The notes under the pieces were generated by a model that was given only the letters and a program-made list of their open reading frames with translations, was not told where the DNA came from and made no database searches. 64,000 bases of DNA from Nansenia antarctica (Eukaryota; Chordata; Actinopteri; Argentiniformes; Microstomatidae): the NCBI GenBank assembly GCA_963989245.1, contig OZ022340.1:41705076-41769075 (forward strand). Direction: 5' to 3'. This document shows positions 25,201 to 37,651 of this stretch, piece after piece (position 1 is the stretch's first letter; the number at the start of each line of letters is the position of its first letter). The translations under genes and the position numbers were made by a program.

Positions 25201-28200
25201 CCGCCCAGCCTACTTAGCTCAAGCACAATCCCATCACTGTTGGCACACTATGTCGTCACTAGGGCTGGGTATCGCCACTGATTTCCCAAAACGATTCGAT
25301 TCCGATTCACAGCTCCCGATTCGATTTTCGATTCGATTCCGATTCGATTTAGTTACAATATCAATTTTCCTTGAATATGAAGAGATTCTCAGAACTAATG
25401 CTATAAATGGTTCAAGGAACCCTATAACATGTAGCATTGTTAAACATATCAATGTTTACATTAAGCATTTACTCCAAAGCAGTTACATGAATGTACTTCT
25501 TATTGGAACATAAATGAACATCATTGACCAACATTTTGCTAAATCAGACACTACAAAAAGTGCTTTTTAACGTGCTTTACTGCAGCCAGTGTAAATAAAG
25601 GGGCTACAAACATAGCCTATCGGTAAACAAGACATCACATATCCCTCAGGACTGTCTCAAATAGCTTATTTGCATAATATATATGTATATATATATATAT
25701 ATATATATACAAAATAAAAATGTGCAAAACTCAAACGAAAATAGTGCAATAGATGAGGGTATTTTGGGGAACAAAAAAACACATTGTAAACCATAATGTC
25801 CATGAAACTAAAGCCCTTCATTACTGCTTTCTCACTTTTTGGAGATTGGATGATTTTATTCAGGAATAAACATAATTGGAAAATCAATGATTATTAAAAT
25901 ACTGTAGTATACAGTAACAATAAGTTAGTGGAAACACCACAAATCTACGGAACCACTTATTGAGGCATCACCCTGACGTGAAACATGGAAAAGATGATCC
26001 GAAACAAGCCTCGCTGATAAAGTGGCAAGTGATTGTCAGGTACGAGTCCATTGCTCTGGATGTCCAGCTGTCACACGTTATGGCAACTCTCTCTGCTGGC
26101 TGGAGTGAAGTTGCGATGTCACGTTTCACCTGCGCGGACATGTCTGGGACTATCACTTCACTCAACTGTTTGCGTGTCGGTAACACGTAGCGTGGTTCTA
26201 GTACACTGACGACACTGACGACGCTGTAGTAATTTGTTGGGCACGTGGAGAATTTGATTGTAATTTGCAACCAAACGTCTTTATCAGCGAGGCTTGTTTC
26301 GGATCCGCTTTTCCATGTTTCACGTCAGGGTGATGCCTCAATAAGTGGTTCCGTAGATTTGTGGTGTTTCCACTAAATGTAACCTCCACTGCGCACAGCT
26401 TGCATATGGCTTTGCTTTTGTCCTGCTCGTCTCTATCGTCATAATTTTTACATCCAAAATGCACCCAGACATCTGCCTTTAAGCCTGGTCGTTGCGTGAG
26501 ATATGATAAATTCTTGTAGCGCGAGATCTGGCCACGAGATCTCGTTGCGGGTTGAAGCTGCAAGCAAAAAATAAATAATGAAAGATCGATCTCGGGATTT
26601 ATGAATCGATAATCGCTCATTCAATGAAGATCGATTCAGAATCGGGAAATCGATTTTTTTAACCCAGCCCTAGTCGTCACTGCACATTGGCTTGCGTGCC
26701 TTCCATAAGAAATCAAAGGAGGTGATGCACTGCCCTGCGTAAGTAATCAAATCAAATCAAATCAAATTTTATTTGTATAGCGCATTTCTTACAAGATGCA
26801 ACTCAATGCGCTTCACACAATGAAAATGTTCAGTCAATCAGTCAATCAATCAATCAATACTGACAGAGCCGCGAGCAGGCAAAAGTAAAAAACCTGTATA
26901 CTATGTAGCCAGGAAAAAATTCCCTTGCAGCCCTCTACCAATAGAGCGACTACTAGCCAGTTTGCTTACCAGTACCCAGCGGTCCCCCAGGGGAGGCCAG
27001 GACCACCGGCACAAAGCAAGCAAGCAAGGGCAAAAACCTGTACACCATGTATCCAGGAAAAATTCCTTGCATATTATCGGCGTACACACTGTCCATAAAT
27101 TTTGTGTTGTATTTGCATCGTTCTGCATCCAGTATGGTCACAGGTCCTGCCAAAAGAGAAACTTAAGCACAGTTATAATGCAACAACACAATAGAGACAG
27201 TAAAGATGACAGCAATACAACCTGATGGTGGTCCTGGTACACTCTTGTACCGGTTCCAGTACTGCTCTAGGTGCTATTTGGAGCTGACAGTGCCTCATCA
27301 GCACCCGGGTCCATTTTCCTGTCAATACAAATCTCAAAAACACGAGTATGGTGTAGTGGCCTAGTGATCCTAGTTCTATAATGTCCAATGTCTCCCTTAG
27401 TATCAAAAGGCGACATTGAATAAGTAGGTTTTGAGGTCACGCTTAAAAATGTCCTGAGTTTTAGACAACCTCAGGCCCTCAGGTAGGGTGTTCCACAATC
27501 TAGGAGCATATATGCTAAAAGCTGATCCTCCAAATCTCTTTGTCCTAGCCTCTGGCACTATTAAAAGTTCCGTGCCACTAGACCGTAAGGGTCTAGCTGG
27601 TGTGTATCTTATGAGCATGTCCACCATGTAATTGGGTGCATCACAGTGAAGTGATTTATAAACTAGTAAAAGGATCTTGAAGTCTATTCTATGACTGACA
27701 GGGAGCCAGTGTAGTGATCTCAAGACAGGTGTGATGTGCGCTCTCCGTTTGGTCCTAGTAAGGACACGAGCAGCAGCATTTTGAACCATTTGTAGTCTAT
27801 TTATCATTTTTTTGGGGAGACCTGTCAGGAGAGCATTACAGTAATCTAGCCTACTAGTAACAAACGCATGCATTAATTTTTCAGTGTCTGCCTGGGAGAG
27901 AAATGATTGTACCTTAGTGATGTTTCTTAGATGGTAGAAGGATGTTTTAATAGTGTTATTTATATGAGTTTCAAAATTTAGATCTGGGTCAATTATGACA
28001 CCAAGATTCCTGGCCTGACACTTAGTGTTAAGAGCTAGTGTTTTCAAGTGTGCAGATAATTTCTCTCTCCCAGTTTTCTCGCCAATGATCAATACCTCTG
28101 TTTTTTCTTGATTGAGTTGGAGAAAGTTTTGTGTCATCCAAATATTAATATCGGCAATACAGTCTATCAGGTGGTCGATCATCTTGTAGTCGTTGGGAGT

Positions 28201-28905
28201 TACTGAGATATAAAGCTGAGTGTCGTCAGCATAGCTGTGGTAGTTAACGCTATGCTTCTTGATAACAGAACTGAGGGGTAGCATGTATAGGCTAAAAAGC
28301 AACGGTCCTAAAATGGACCCCTGGGGAACTCCACAGGTTGTGCTATAATTTTTTGACTTATGGTCACCAAGGGCTACAAAGTAGTCACGGTCAGCCAGGT
28401 AAGTCCTGAACCAGTTTAAGACCGGACCTGAGAGGCCAACCCAGTTTTCAAGTCTCTCAATAAGTATGGAGTGGTCTACCGTATCAAAGGCTGCACTTAA
28501 GTCTAAGAGTACAAGAATCGAGAGTTTTTTCGAGTCTGCATTTATCCTAAGGTCATTAGTTACTTTAAGCAAAGCGGTTTCTGTGCTGTGGTATGATCGG
28601 AAACCTGACTGAAGTGGGTCATACCTATTATTTAGGACTAAGAATTAGGGTTGGGTATCGTTTGGGTTTTATCCGGTACCGGTACCTAACCGATACTTTA
28701 AAAACGGTACCGGTACCAAAACGGTACTTAATTCGGTACTTTTGATTTTTTAAAATGACATATATATATATATATATATAATAATAACACGGTCGACAAC
28801 ATTAAACAGCTTTTCACTTTTTTATTGCTGAGGCACAATATTATTAGTTAAATATACACTCAAATTAAAATAAATGAAAATAAAACTCCTGCTGACTGAG
28901 GCACA

Positions 28906-28956
<51 letters not shown>

Positions 28957-31900
28957 CAGTTAAATATACACTCAAATAACAAATAAAACTCCCACCTCAG
29001 CAATTATTTTGCAAAAAGATCAGCATATTTGCCTTCTCTGGCAAAATACGACACCTCTCTTGACTTTTTTATTGTCATTTTGACTTTTGTTTTGTTTTGA
29101 CATAATTGTCTAATGGCACAGATTTATAAACATAAAGTAAACAAATATTGTTTTCACGTCACTTTACCTGAAACTGAACGACACAGCGCGGAGCGAATTC
29201 CCTGGTAAAACTTTTCTCTCCCCCCGCTGTCAACGGGAGTCGTCAACCAGGAAGCGGTGCTGAGAGAGCAAGACACGAATCTACCGGCATTTGACTGCCG
29301 CTGGACTGAGGAACACCATAGGCACAGCACATCGCCATAATAGCGATAAAGTGCGAAGGATTTTAAGCATTTTGAGCACTTCGCGTTGTTTTCGTCGAGT
29401 CGGGTGAAATGCAGCCACACTTTAGAACGCTGCTTCATTAGGGCCTTCGGCATTCTCGGTGACCTCGTAGCTAGGCTAGCTAGCGAAATTCGATAATATT
29501 ATTATGATTATGATGATGATAATAATAATAATAATAATAATACAATAATACAATCACTAACTATATTACTACACTTACTATAAACTCACTCTTCTTAAGT
29601 TCTCAACACAACTGCTCACCTCACTACCACGACACGCACTGATTGGAAATTTAACAGGCGATGTCACGTCACGACTCAAGTCACGTGTGGTTGACTGTTG
29701 CATGACACCGGACACAAAAGTACCGAAATGAGGTACCGAAATCTCCTTTGCGATTCGGTACGGGTACATACCGAATGTAAAGTAACCGGTACCTACCGGT
29801 ACCGATTTTCGGTACCCAACCCTACTAAGAATTCATGAAGCTGTCTATACGCTGCCTTTTCTAAAATTTTGCTTAGAAAAGTAAGATTGGATATTGGTCT
29901 ACAGTTTTTTGGATCAGAAGGATCTAGGTTACTTTTCTTCAGGGTGGGTCTAACCAGGGCAGTTTTTAGCGCCGCAGGAAATATCCCTTTAAGTAGGGAG
30001 TGATTTACAATGCCTAGTATGTCATCAGACACAGATTCAAAAATGTCCTTAAAAAAGGTGGTAGGAATAGGGTCAAGAGGACACGTAGACGGTTTAAGCT
30101 GTGACACAATTTTACCTAGTGTTTCCGTACTAATCATGGTGAACATGCTCATAGTCATGTTCTGTGGTGGCGGATCTGTGGTGCTACACAAACCTAGTCT
30201 TTCCTGAGTAATACACATTCTAATATTTGTTATCTTATCCCTGAAGTGGGCTGCAAATTCCTCGCATTTGGTGACAGAGGCTGCGCCGTCTAGAGTCCTA
30301 GGAGCAGGGTTTACAAGGCAATCAATTGTCGAGAACAAGACCCTGGGGTTATTCTTGTTTGTAGATATTATCTTTGAGAAGTGATTTTTCCTAGCATTTC
30401 GCATTGCCAAGTTAAAGGCAGATAGATGTTCTTTAAAAGTATTCTGATCAATCTGTAGTTTGCTCTTTCTCCATCTGCGCTCAGCTTTTCTACATGTTCT
30501 CTTTAAGAGATTTATTTCACTGTTTCGCCATGGTGCTCTCCTCTTGGCTCCAACCTTTTTTAGTTTGGTAGGTGCCAGGGAGTCTAGGGCCATTTTTACT
30601 TTATTGTTAAAGGTAATTACTAAGTCGTTTTCACATAACGTGGGAGTTGTGTGATTACTGTTCATTAAAGCTTTGAAATGTTCAGCCACTGCAGGGGTAA
30701 GATAACGTTTTTTAACAACACGTTCAGCATTGCTTTCAGCTTTATGTGTTACAATGGTAAAGAAAATACAGAAATGGTCAGAGAGGGCCAGGTCGCTGAT
30801 ACCTGATATTGAGACCTCAAGACCCTTTGTAATCACAAGATCAAGGGTATGGCCATGATTGTGGGTGGGTTCATTGACATGTTGGACAAAATCCATGGAT
30901 TCCAAGAGGTCAATAAATTCCCTAGCCCTCAAGTCAGCCTCATTATCAACATGAAAGTTAAAATCACCAGTGATAATAATCCTATCATAGTTGGGATGGA
31001 TAATGGATAGGAGCTCAGAGAAGTCAGGTAGGAAGGTAGGGGCTGGTTTCGGCGGCCTGTATACAGTTACCGTAAGAATAGGTGGTTGGCATGCCATAAC
31101 TGTGGCATGATATTCAAAGGAGGAGAATATATCAAAGGATATGCTCCTGCAGTTTAGGTTATTTGAAGCTATGGTAGCTGTTCCTCCCCCCTTTTTTCCA
31201 TTTCTGATTGATTGGAAAAAACTGTAGTTGGGGGGAGATGCCTCAATAAGGGCTGCTGCTCCATTTGTATCTAGCCAGGTTTCTGTGAGTAGCATGCAGT
31301 CGAGTTTTCTATCACAAATGAGCTCATTTATGATAAATGTTTTTTTGTTAGATAGCGACCTGATATTCAAAATTGCCATGGAGATGTCATTTTGACACTG
31401 GGGCTGACTCGTGGGCATACTTAATGAAATGGGTAATAGATTTCTCAAATTTGCGCCATGTATTGCCTTATTTGTGGTGGAGGGAGTCCGATGGGAGACA
31501 ATAGTCTGGATGGCATGTTTGGTGTTAGAGGAATGGATCGGACTCATCCCACATCAGCGTTGACAGGGCACCGGCCAATGACATCGGACAGCGAGGTCCA
31601 TGGACATCGACAGCAGGCGGGCACCATACCTGTTTGGGTGAAATCTATCTCTCGCAAACAGCTCACTACGGTTAAAGAACGTGGTGAAATTGTCTATAAA
31701 TGGGATTTGCATAAGACAGCAGTATCCCTGTAGCCAAAGGTGAAGACTTCGAATTCTACTGTATTTGGTGTCGCCATACCTGGGACTCGGGAAGGGGCCC
31801 GAGATGATGCAGGTCTTACCTGTGCCCCTGACGGTGGCGATGAGGGCTCGGAAGTCGACCTTCAGCTCCTCCGACCTCTCCCGTCCGATGTCGTTGGCAC

Positions 31901-34900
31901 CCACGTGGACGATGACGGAGGTGACCTGGGGGGGGGCATCCTTCACCAGCATCGGGACTGCCATGGCGATGTCCCTCACCTTGGCACCTGGGATGCAGTG
32001 GGTTTTGGCCTTCGGGACTACAACATGGCGGACCATGGACGAGCCTATTACAAGCACAGAGGGGGGGGGGGGGGGGGGGAGAAGAGCGGGTGCGGGGGGG
32101 GGAGGAGACGCGAACTGTAGTCTCCTCTGCCGGTGGCGTGATGGACCTGTAGGGGGCCCAGGGTGGGAGAGGGGGAGAGAGAGAGGGGGGGCGTGTGGTC
32201 TCTGGGGCGGGGGCGGGGCCAGGCATGTGGTCTCTGGGGCGGGGGTGGTGACAGGCGTGTGGTCTCTAGGGGCGGGGCCATGCGTGTGGTCTCTAGGGGC
32301 GGGGGCGGGGCCATGCGTGTGGTCTCTAGGGGCGGGGGCGGGGCCAGGCATGTGGTCTCTAGGGGCGGGGGTGGGGCCAGGCGTGTGGTCTCTAGGGGCG
32401 GGGGCGGGGTCAGGCGTGTGGTCTCTGGGGGTGGGGGTGCAGGCCCTGGCTCTCTTCGGCTTCGGTGTGGACTGGTGGCTCTGCAGCGCCTCGAAGCTGT
32501 TCCGCAGCAGGAGGGCCTCATGGGGGTTGGCGCCAGAGGAGTCGTGGGTACGACTACTCTTCCTGACGGTGATCCAAGTCCCTGGTGATATAGGGGCAGT
32601 GTGAATTACACCTGGAATTGGGCTTACAGGTGGAGACTTTGATGTTGATGTTGTGGTTTGTGTGCTTTCTATGTCTGTAATTATTATATGGTGTAGATTC
32701 GAGATTCGTCCCTTCATCTCCTCAACCTGGAAGCTAAGCTCCAGGCAGCGCTGGCAGGCCATGAAAGAGAAAAATGGTGTTATTTGCAGAGAGAGAGAAA
32801 AACAATTTGATAGTGATCAATCAGTGTTTCAGAGATATGTGATATAAAAGTGTATAAGGTTCTAGTAGGGGTAGTGATGGTCTAGTAGAGGTAGTAGTAG
32901 GGGTGGTGTTGGTCTAGTGGGGGTAGTGGTGGTCTAGTAGAGGGGTAGTGGTGGTCTAGTAGGGGTAGTAGTGGTCTAGTCGGGGTAGTGGTGGTCTAGT
33001 AGGGGTAGTGGTGGTCTAGTGGGGGTAGTTAGTAGTTCGGGGAGGTATCCCGATAGAAAAAAGTCCGTTTAAAAAGTGTAGAGGTGGCTAGCTGGTTAGC
33101 CGCGGTAGCTAACTAATAACGTTGGTAATCCCGATTCAGCCTCCCGGCGTCGGATTCGGCGGAACGAGGTCCCGATGTTATATAGGATAGGAAAGCTATT
33201 TATTGTAGTTAGTAGTTCGTGGAGGTATCCCAATAGAAAAAAGTCCGTTTAAAAAGTGTAAAGATGGCTAGCTGGTTAGCCGCGGCAGCTAACTAATAAC
33301 GCTGGTAATCCCGATTTAGCCTCCCGGCGTCGGATTCGGCGGAACGAGGTCCCGATGTTATATAGGATAGGAAAGCTATTTATTTACAGGAAATGCTTTC
33401 TCAATAGAGTTTAGTATAGATAGCAGTTTTTAAGATTCTAGCGCTGTCCAGCAGCAGCAGCAAAACAAACATTCCATGGGACAGTGAAGTATTTTTTTCT
33501 TCTTTTGGCTCTACATTCAAAAAGTTTGGATGTCATTTCTGAATGGTGAAACCAATATGTACATAAATACCAACACTTTTTATGCATAGTCCCCCTATTT
33601 TAGGATACCCAAAGGTAATGGGACACTTGGCTTGATTGACAATTGGTGTTTCTGGTGTGTTCCGTGACAACATTTATGCAGGTATTAGAGAGCTGTCAAT
33701 GTGTAGTATTGACTCTAGGCTTTGGATTTGTGTCTGTCAACATGAGGACCAAAGAGGTGACAATGAAAGTCAAGGAAGCCATTATTAGGCTGAAAAGACG
33801 ACCATCCTTCAAAGAAGACCATGTCTCCAGCCAAACTGCAGATGCTTCACTGCAAGGTGCAAACCACTAGTTATCTTCAAAAACGATGGGCAGGTTACAT
33901 TTTGCTAAAAAAAACAACCTCAAAAGCCTGCAGAGGTCTGGAAATAGGCAGACAAGATGGATATTAGCATGGACCAGAGTGATTTGCAAGAGGAATGTTA
34001 GTAAAAAAAAAAGGATCTGCCCAAGATTTACAGCATACTACCTCACCTGTGAAACATGGTGCAGGGGATGTTAGGTTTGTTCAAGTATAGCTGCCCCGTG
34101 GCCTGGGGTGGTCCAGTGGTCTAGCACCGCCGTCTACAGTTTACACATAATATGTGACGCGATCTGGTGGAATGATCATGGAGGGGGCAAAGTCATTTTT
34201 CTGTGTTTTACATATGCTTAAACTACAGATTGTAAGCTTTCAAATGATGTGTCATACATAGAAATTGGGAAAAAACGAATGAGTATTTGAAACTTGTTAA
34301 CCCTGAAAACTAAATCCTGAGAAAACGGCCTTCAAAGATTTGGGACTTTTTCACACCTTCACACCGGCAGGTAATGGGCGGTAACAATAGCTGGTCAACC
34401 CCACCCCCAACCACTCCCCCTCTAGATTGACAGCTATCAGCTGTCAATACCTGTCAGTATTGGTCACTGGGTCAGACAGCTATAGTTATACAGCTATAAC
34501 ATTATTACCTAGCAAGGTATTACCTAAGCTAATAACCCAGCTTATTATTATTTATGGTTGTTGTAACTGTTATTGTTAGTCTTTTAATGATACAAAAAAG
34601 TCTTCAATCAGAATCAGAATTTATTTTACAGTACACAAGAATAAAAATATTTCGCTTTGGTTCTTCAACAAGGTACATAGTCACAATAATAAGTAATAAA
34701 GTGATAAGTATAAGTGATGGTAGTCGCACTACAGCAGAACAATAGTGCGACAAGCTGTGCAAAGTACAATCAGTGTGCAAACATTAGTGTTAGTCACTGG
34801 GTCAGATAGACTTTTCAAAGAGAAGTTTACAGTACTTAGCTAGATATTGCTAACATTATCACCTAGCAATGTTATTACTGTAGCTAATTAGCCAGCTTAT

Positions 34901-37602
34901 TATTATGGAGGCATTAAGAGTAATTTGCTGATGTCTTGTGCTGGAAATAGTGTAGTGCTCAGTAGTCAATGTCCAGCCTTATAGTTCAGTTTCAAGTTTC
35001 AAGTATAGTTGGAACTGAGGGCAACAACTGAGAACATACAACAGACTATACACAGGTAAGCATGCAAGGTCTGTGAATTGACTATCAATAGATAATAAAT
35101 CATGACACAGTTCAAAATGCTGTATCTATGCCCAACTGTTCTTGTTATTCAACAAAATATTGCCAGTGAGTTGTTGAGCTGCTGTGTCTGGTGGGGTGGA
35201 GGTCTTCAAAGCTGCAACAGAAGGAAGATAGTACATTAAAATATTGCCTACAGTTACTGGCACTCCATATTCATAAAATACTACCATACCATGTTCATAA
35301 AATAGCTAGCCTAATACATGACAATGATAATTACCTAAAGTGCTCAGAGTAGTGTTATACTACTCTGAGCACTAGCTCGTTCATAACAAAGAAAGCAACA
35401 CATGTTTTTAAACTTTTAACATTTCTGTAATCTATTACACTTGACATGTTACAGTATTCCAGTATTACACACTGAACATGAGTCTTACACACAACTTTTA
35501 CAACGTAGACATACTAACCGTACTTACAACGTGGACACAATTCGGAGCTACAACAATACTGCTAGCATGCTAATAGACAAAAGGTTCAGCTTGCAGACTG
35601 AACTGGTTTCAGTTAGTTGCTAGTGGGTAATAATAAAGAAATGTCTAAATACACGAACACACTGGTTTCAACTAGTAACTAACTTAACTAACAAATTCGC
35701 TATGTACATAAAATAGAAGATCTTACCTTACGAGTGGAGTGGAGTGGAATGCACAAACAAGCACGAGTGCTTCTCCTAGCCAAATCGATCGACCAATGAG
35801 AAACAACCTGGAACCAGTTCCTCCCCTCCCACAAGGGAAGATTTCCCAGCAGGATTCAGGCTAAAAATAAGCTTATTTTGTTGATTAAGTACACGTATTT
35901 AACTATCGTAAAACTGCTCGAAAAAATAACGAGTGGGTAGTTCAAAACCTTAACTTGTGTCTGATGACAAAAAAACGAAATCAGATTTTTTGCTCTGAAA
36001 AACTTTGAACGCAGATTTGAAGCATTTGCACTTTGCGCCCGTTTTGCAAATCCATGACGTCACGTCACATATGCCCATGTCGGCATGGGTTCGAATCCGG
36101 CCCATGCCCTGCTGACATGCCCTCTCTCCCTTCTTCTCCTACTTTCCTGTCTGTCTTCACTGAATCTGTCCAATAAAATAAAAAATAATTTTAAAAAAGT
36201 ATATCTGCCCCTAGAACTGGCTAACTTTTGCTGATGGCAACAGCAGAATTTAATCTGAAGTGTACAGAAACATCTTGTCTGCTGAGTGCAAATGCCTCCA
36301 AATTCACTGTAAGATGAATCTGTGTAGGGTGAATCCGCTACATCCATACTGTAAGACAGTGACCAAAAACATACTGCCATAAGGTTTGACACATTCACAC
36401 CTGGAGAGTGTCCCTGATCTGTAGATGGTAGTCTCTGACACATCCACACCTACCTCCTGGAGAGTGTTCCTGGTCTGTGGATGATAGTCTCTGACACATC
36501 CACACCTACCTCCTGGAGGGTGTTTCTGGTCTGTGGGACAGTTGTTCTACCTCCTGGAGAGTGTTCCTGGTCTGTGGGACAGTTGTTCTACCTCCTGGAG
36601 AGTGTTCCTGGTCTGTGGGACAGTTGTTCTACCTCCTGGAGAGTGTTCCTGGTCTGTGGGACAGTTGTTTTGGAGGATTAATTATAAGCGTTCTTCAGTC
36701 ATCAACTGTAGAAGTCTTCCTTGGCCTAACAGGTCATTTGTAATTGCTGAGCTCACCAGTGCTTTTTTTCCTCTTTTTAACAATGTTCCAAACTGTTGAG
36801 TTTGGCAAGCCTAAGGTTTTGGCTATGTTTCTGATAGAGACTTTTCAACCTAATATTGGCTCCCTTGACTTTAATTGACACACCTTTGGTCCTCATGTTG
36901 ACAAACACCAATAGCAAACTCCAAAGGCAAATGCAAAACCTAGAATCAATACTAGACATTGACAGCTGACTTATCAGAAACACCTATCAAGTCAATTGTC
37001 CCATTACTTTTGATTACCTTAAAACAGGGGGACTATGCATAAAAGGTGTTGTTATTTCCGAATGGTGAAACCAATATATACACACATACCATCAAATAAA
37101 AGCTGATAATCTTCTAATCTTCTAATAATCTTCCACTTCAACATCATAGAAATTCGATTTCAAATCCAAACCATTGGAGTGTAGAGCCAAAAGAAGAAAA
37201 CATGCTTTTAACTGTCCAATTGACAGGAATGATGGGTGGGAGAAAAGAGGGATGACATGCAGGATCGACGGCCCGGAGACCCTGTGGTTGCATGGCCGAT
37301 GCCTTAGTGTGCTATTAGCTAGTTGGTTAGCTTGCTACAGTATCCTCTGACTTTATTTAGAAATGTCTCAATCATGTATTTGTTGATTATGTTTTTTTTA
37401 AAGGGTTTGACTGCGTATTGTTAGGCCTATGTCAAATCTGCTAGTTGAACATTCAGTTGAATGAATTGTCCGTCTGTCTGAATGCAGGGTTCCCACGGGT
37501 CCTTGAAATCCTTGAAAGTTCGTGAATTTGAAAAAAAAAAAGTCTTAAACGTTTTTGAAAATAGTCATGGGTCATTGAAAGTGCTTGAATTCCCCCCCCC
37601 CC

Positions 37603-37651
<49 letters not shown>

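Larger units (their letters stand above)
25260..26672 (-). mobile_element. hAT element with ZBED-type transposase pieces
   Basis: Ends TAGGGCTGGGTATCG and aacccagcccTA are flanked by a perfect 8-bp duplication gtcgtcac (25252-25259, 26673-26680). Minus-strand BED finger and start of the catalytic domain are present. A 90-bp part of the finger is duplicated in inverted orientation (25945-26018 against 26282-26375). Confidence 0.9.
27403..31547 (-). pseudogene. LINE ORF2 (endonuclease-RT), split by a hAT insertion
   Basis: APE-type endonuclease: [65 protein letters not shown] and [11 protein letters not shown]. Linker, then [58 protein letters not shown] and YADDTQLYI (catalytic YADD). The C-terminal domain holds [20 protein letters not shown] and [11 protein letters not shown], common to CR1/L2-type elements. 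The hAT sits between HEFLV and [11 protein letters not shown], and the frame on both sides agrees once the duplicated 8 bp is counted once. No other break is seen, so the insertion is what disables it. ORF2 starts 6 bases after the ORF1 stop. Confidence 0.9.
26742..33384 (-). mobile_element. Nearly full-length two-ORF LINE (CR1/L2 group)
   Basis: Minus strand. The 3' end is aaataaaattTGATTTGATT (26750-26772 in reverse), with a TTTGATT-like short tail. ORF2 is 27403-31547 and ORF1 31554-32762. The 5' UTR runs to about 33384 and includes two tandem 180-bp units. A hAT at 28646-29824 is the only interruption of ORF2. Confidence 0.87.

Noticed and set aside
25968..26620. Host ZBED gene
   Set aside because: Enclosed by hAT ends with a perfect 8-bp duplication, and the coding part is broken and partly inverted.
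31765..32604. Gly-rich + strand open frame of 279 codons
   Set aside because: Antisense shadow of LINE ORF1, produced by its GC-rich Pro codons.
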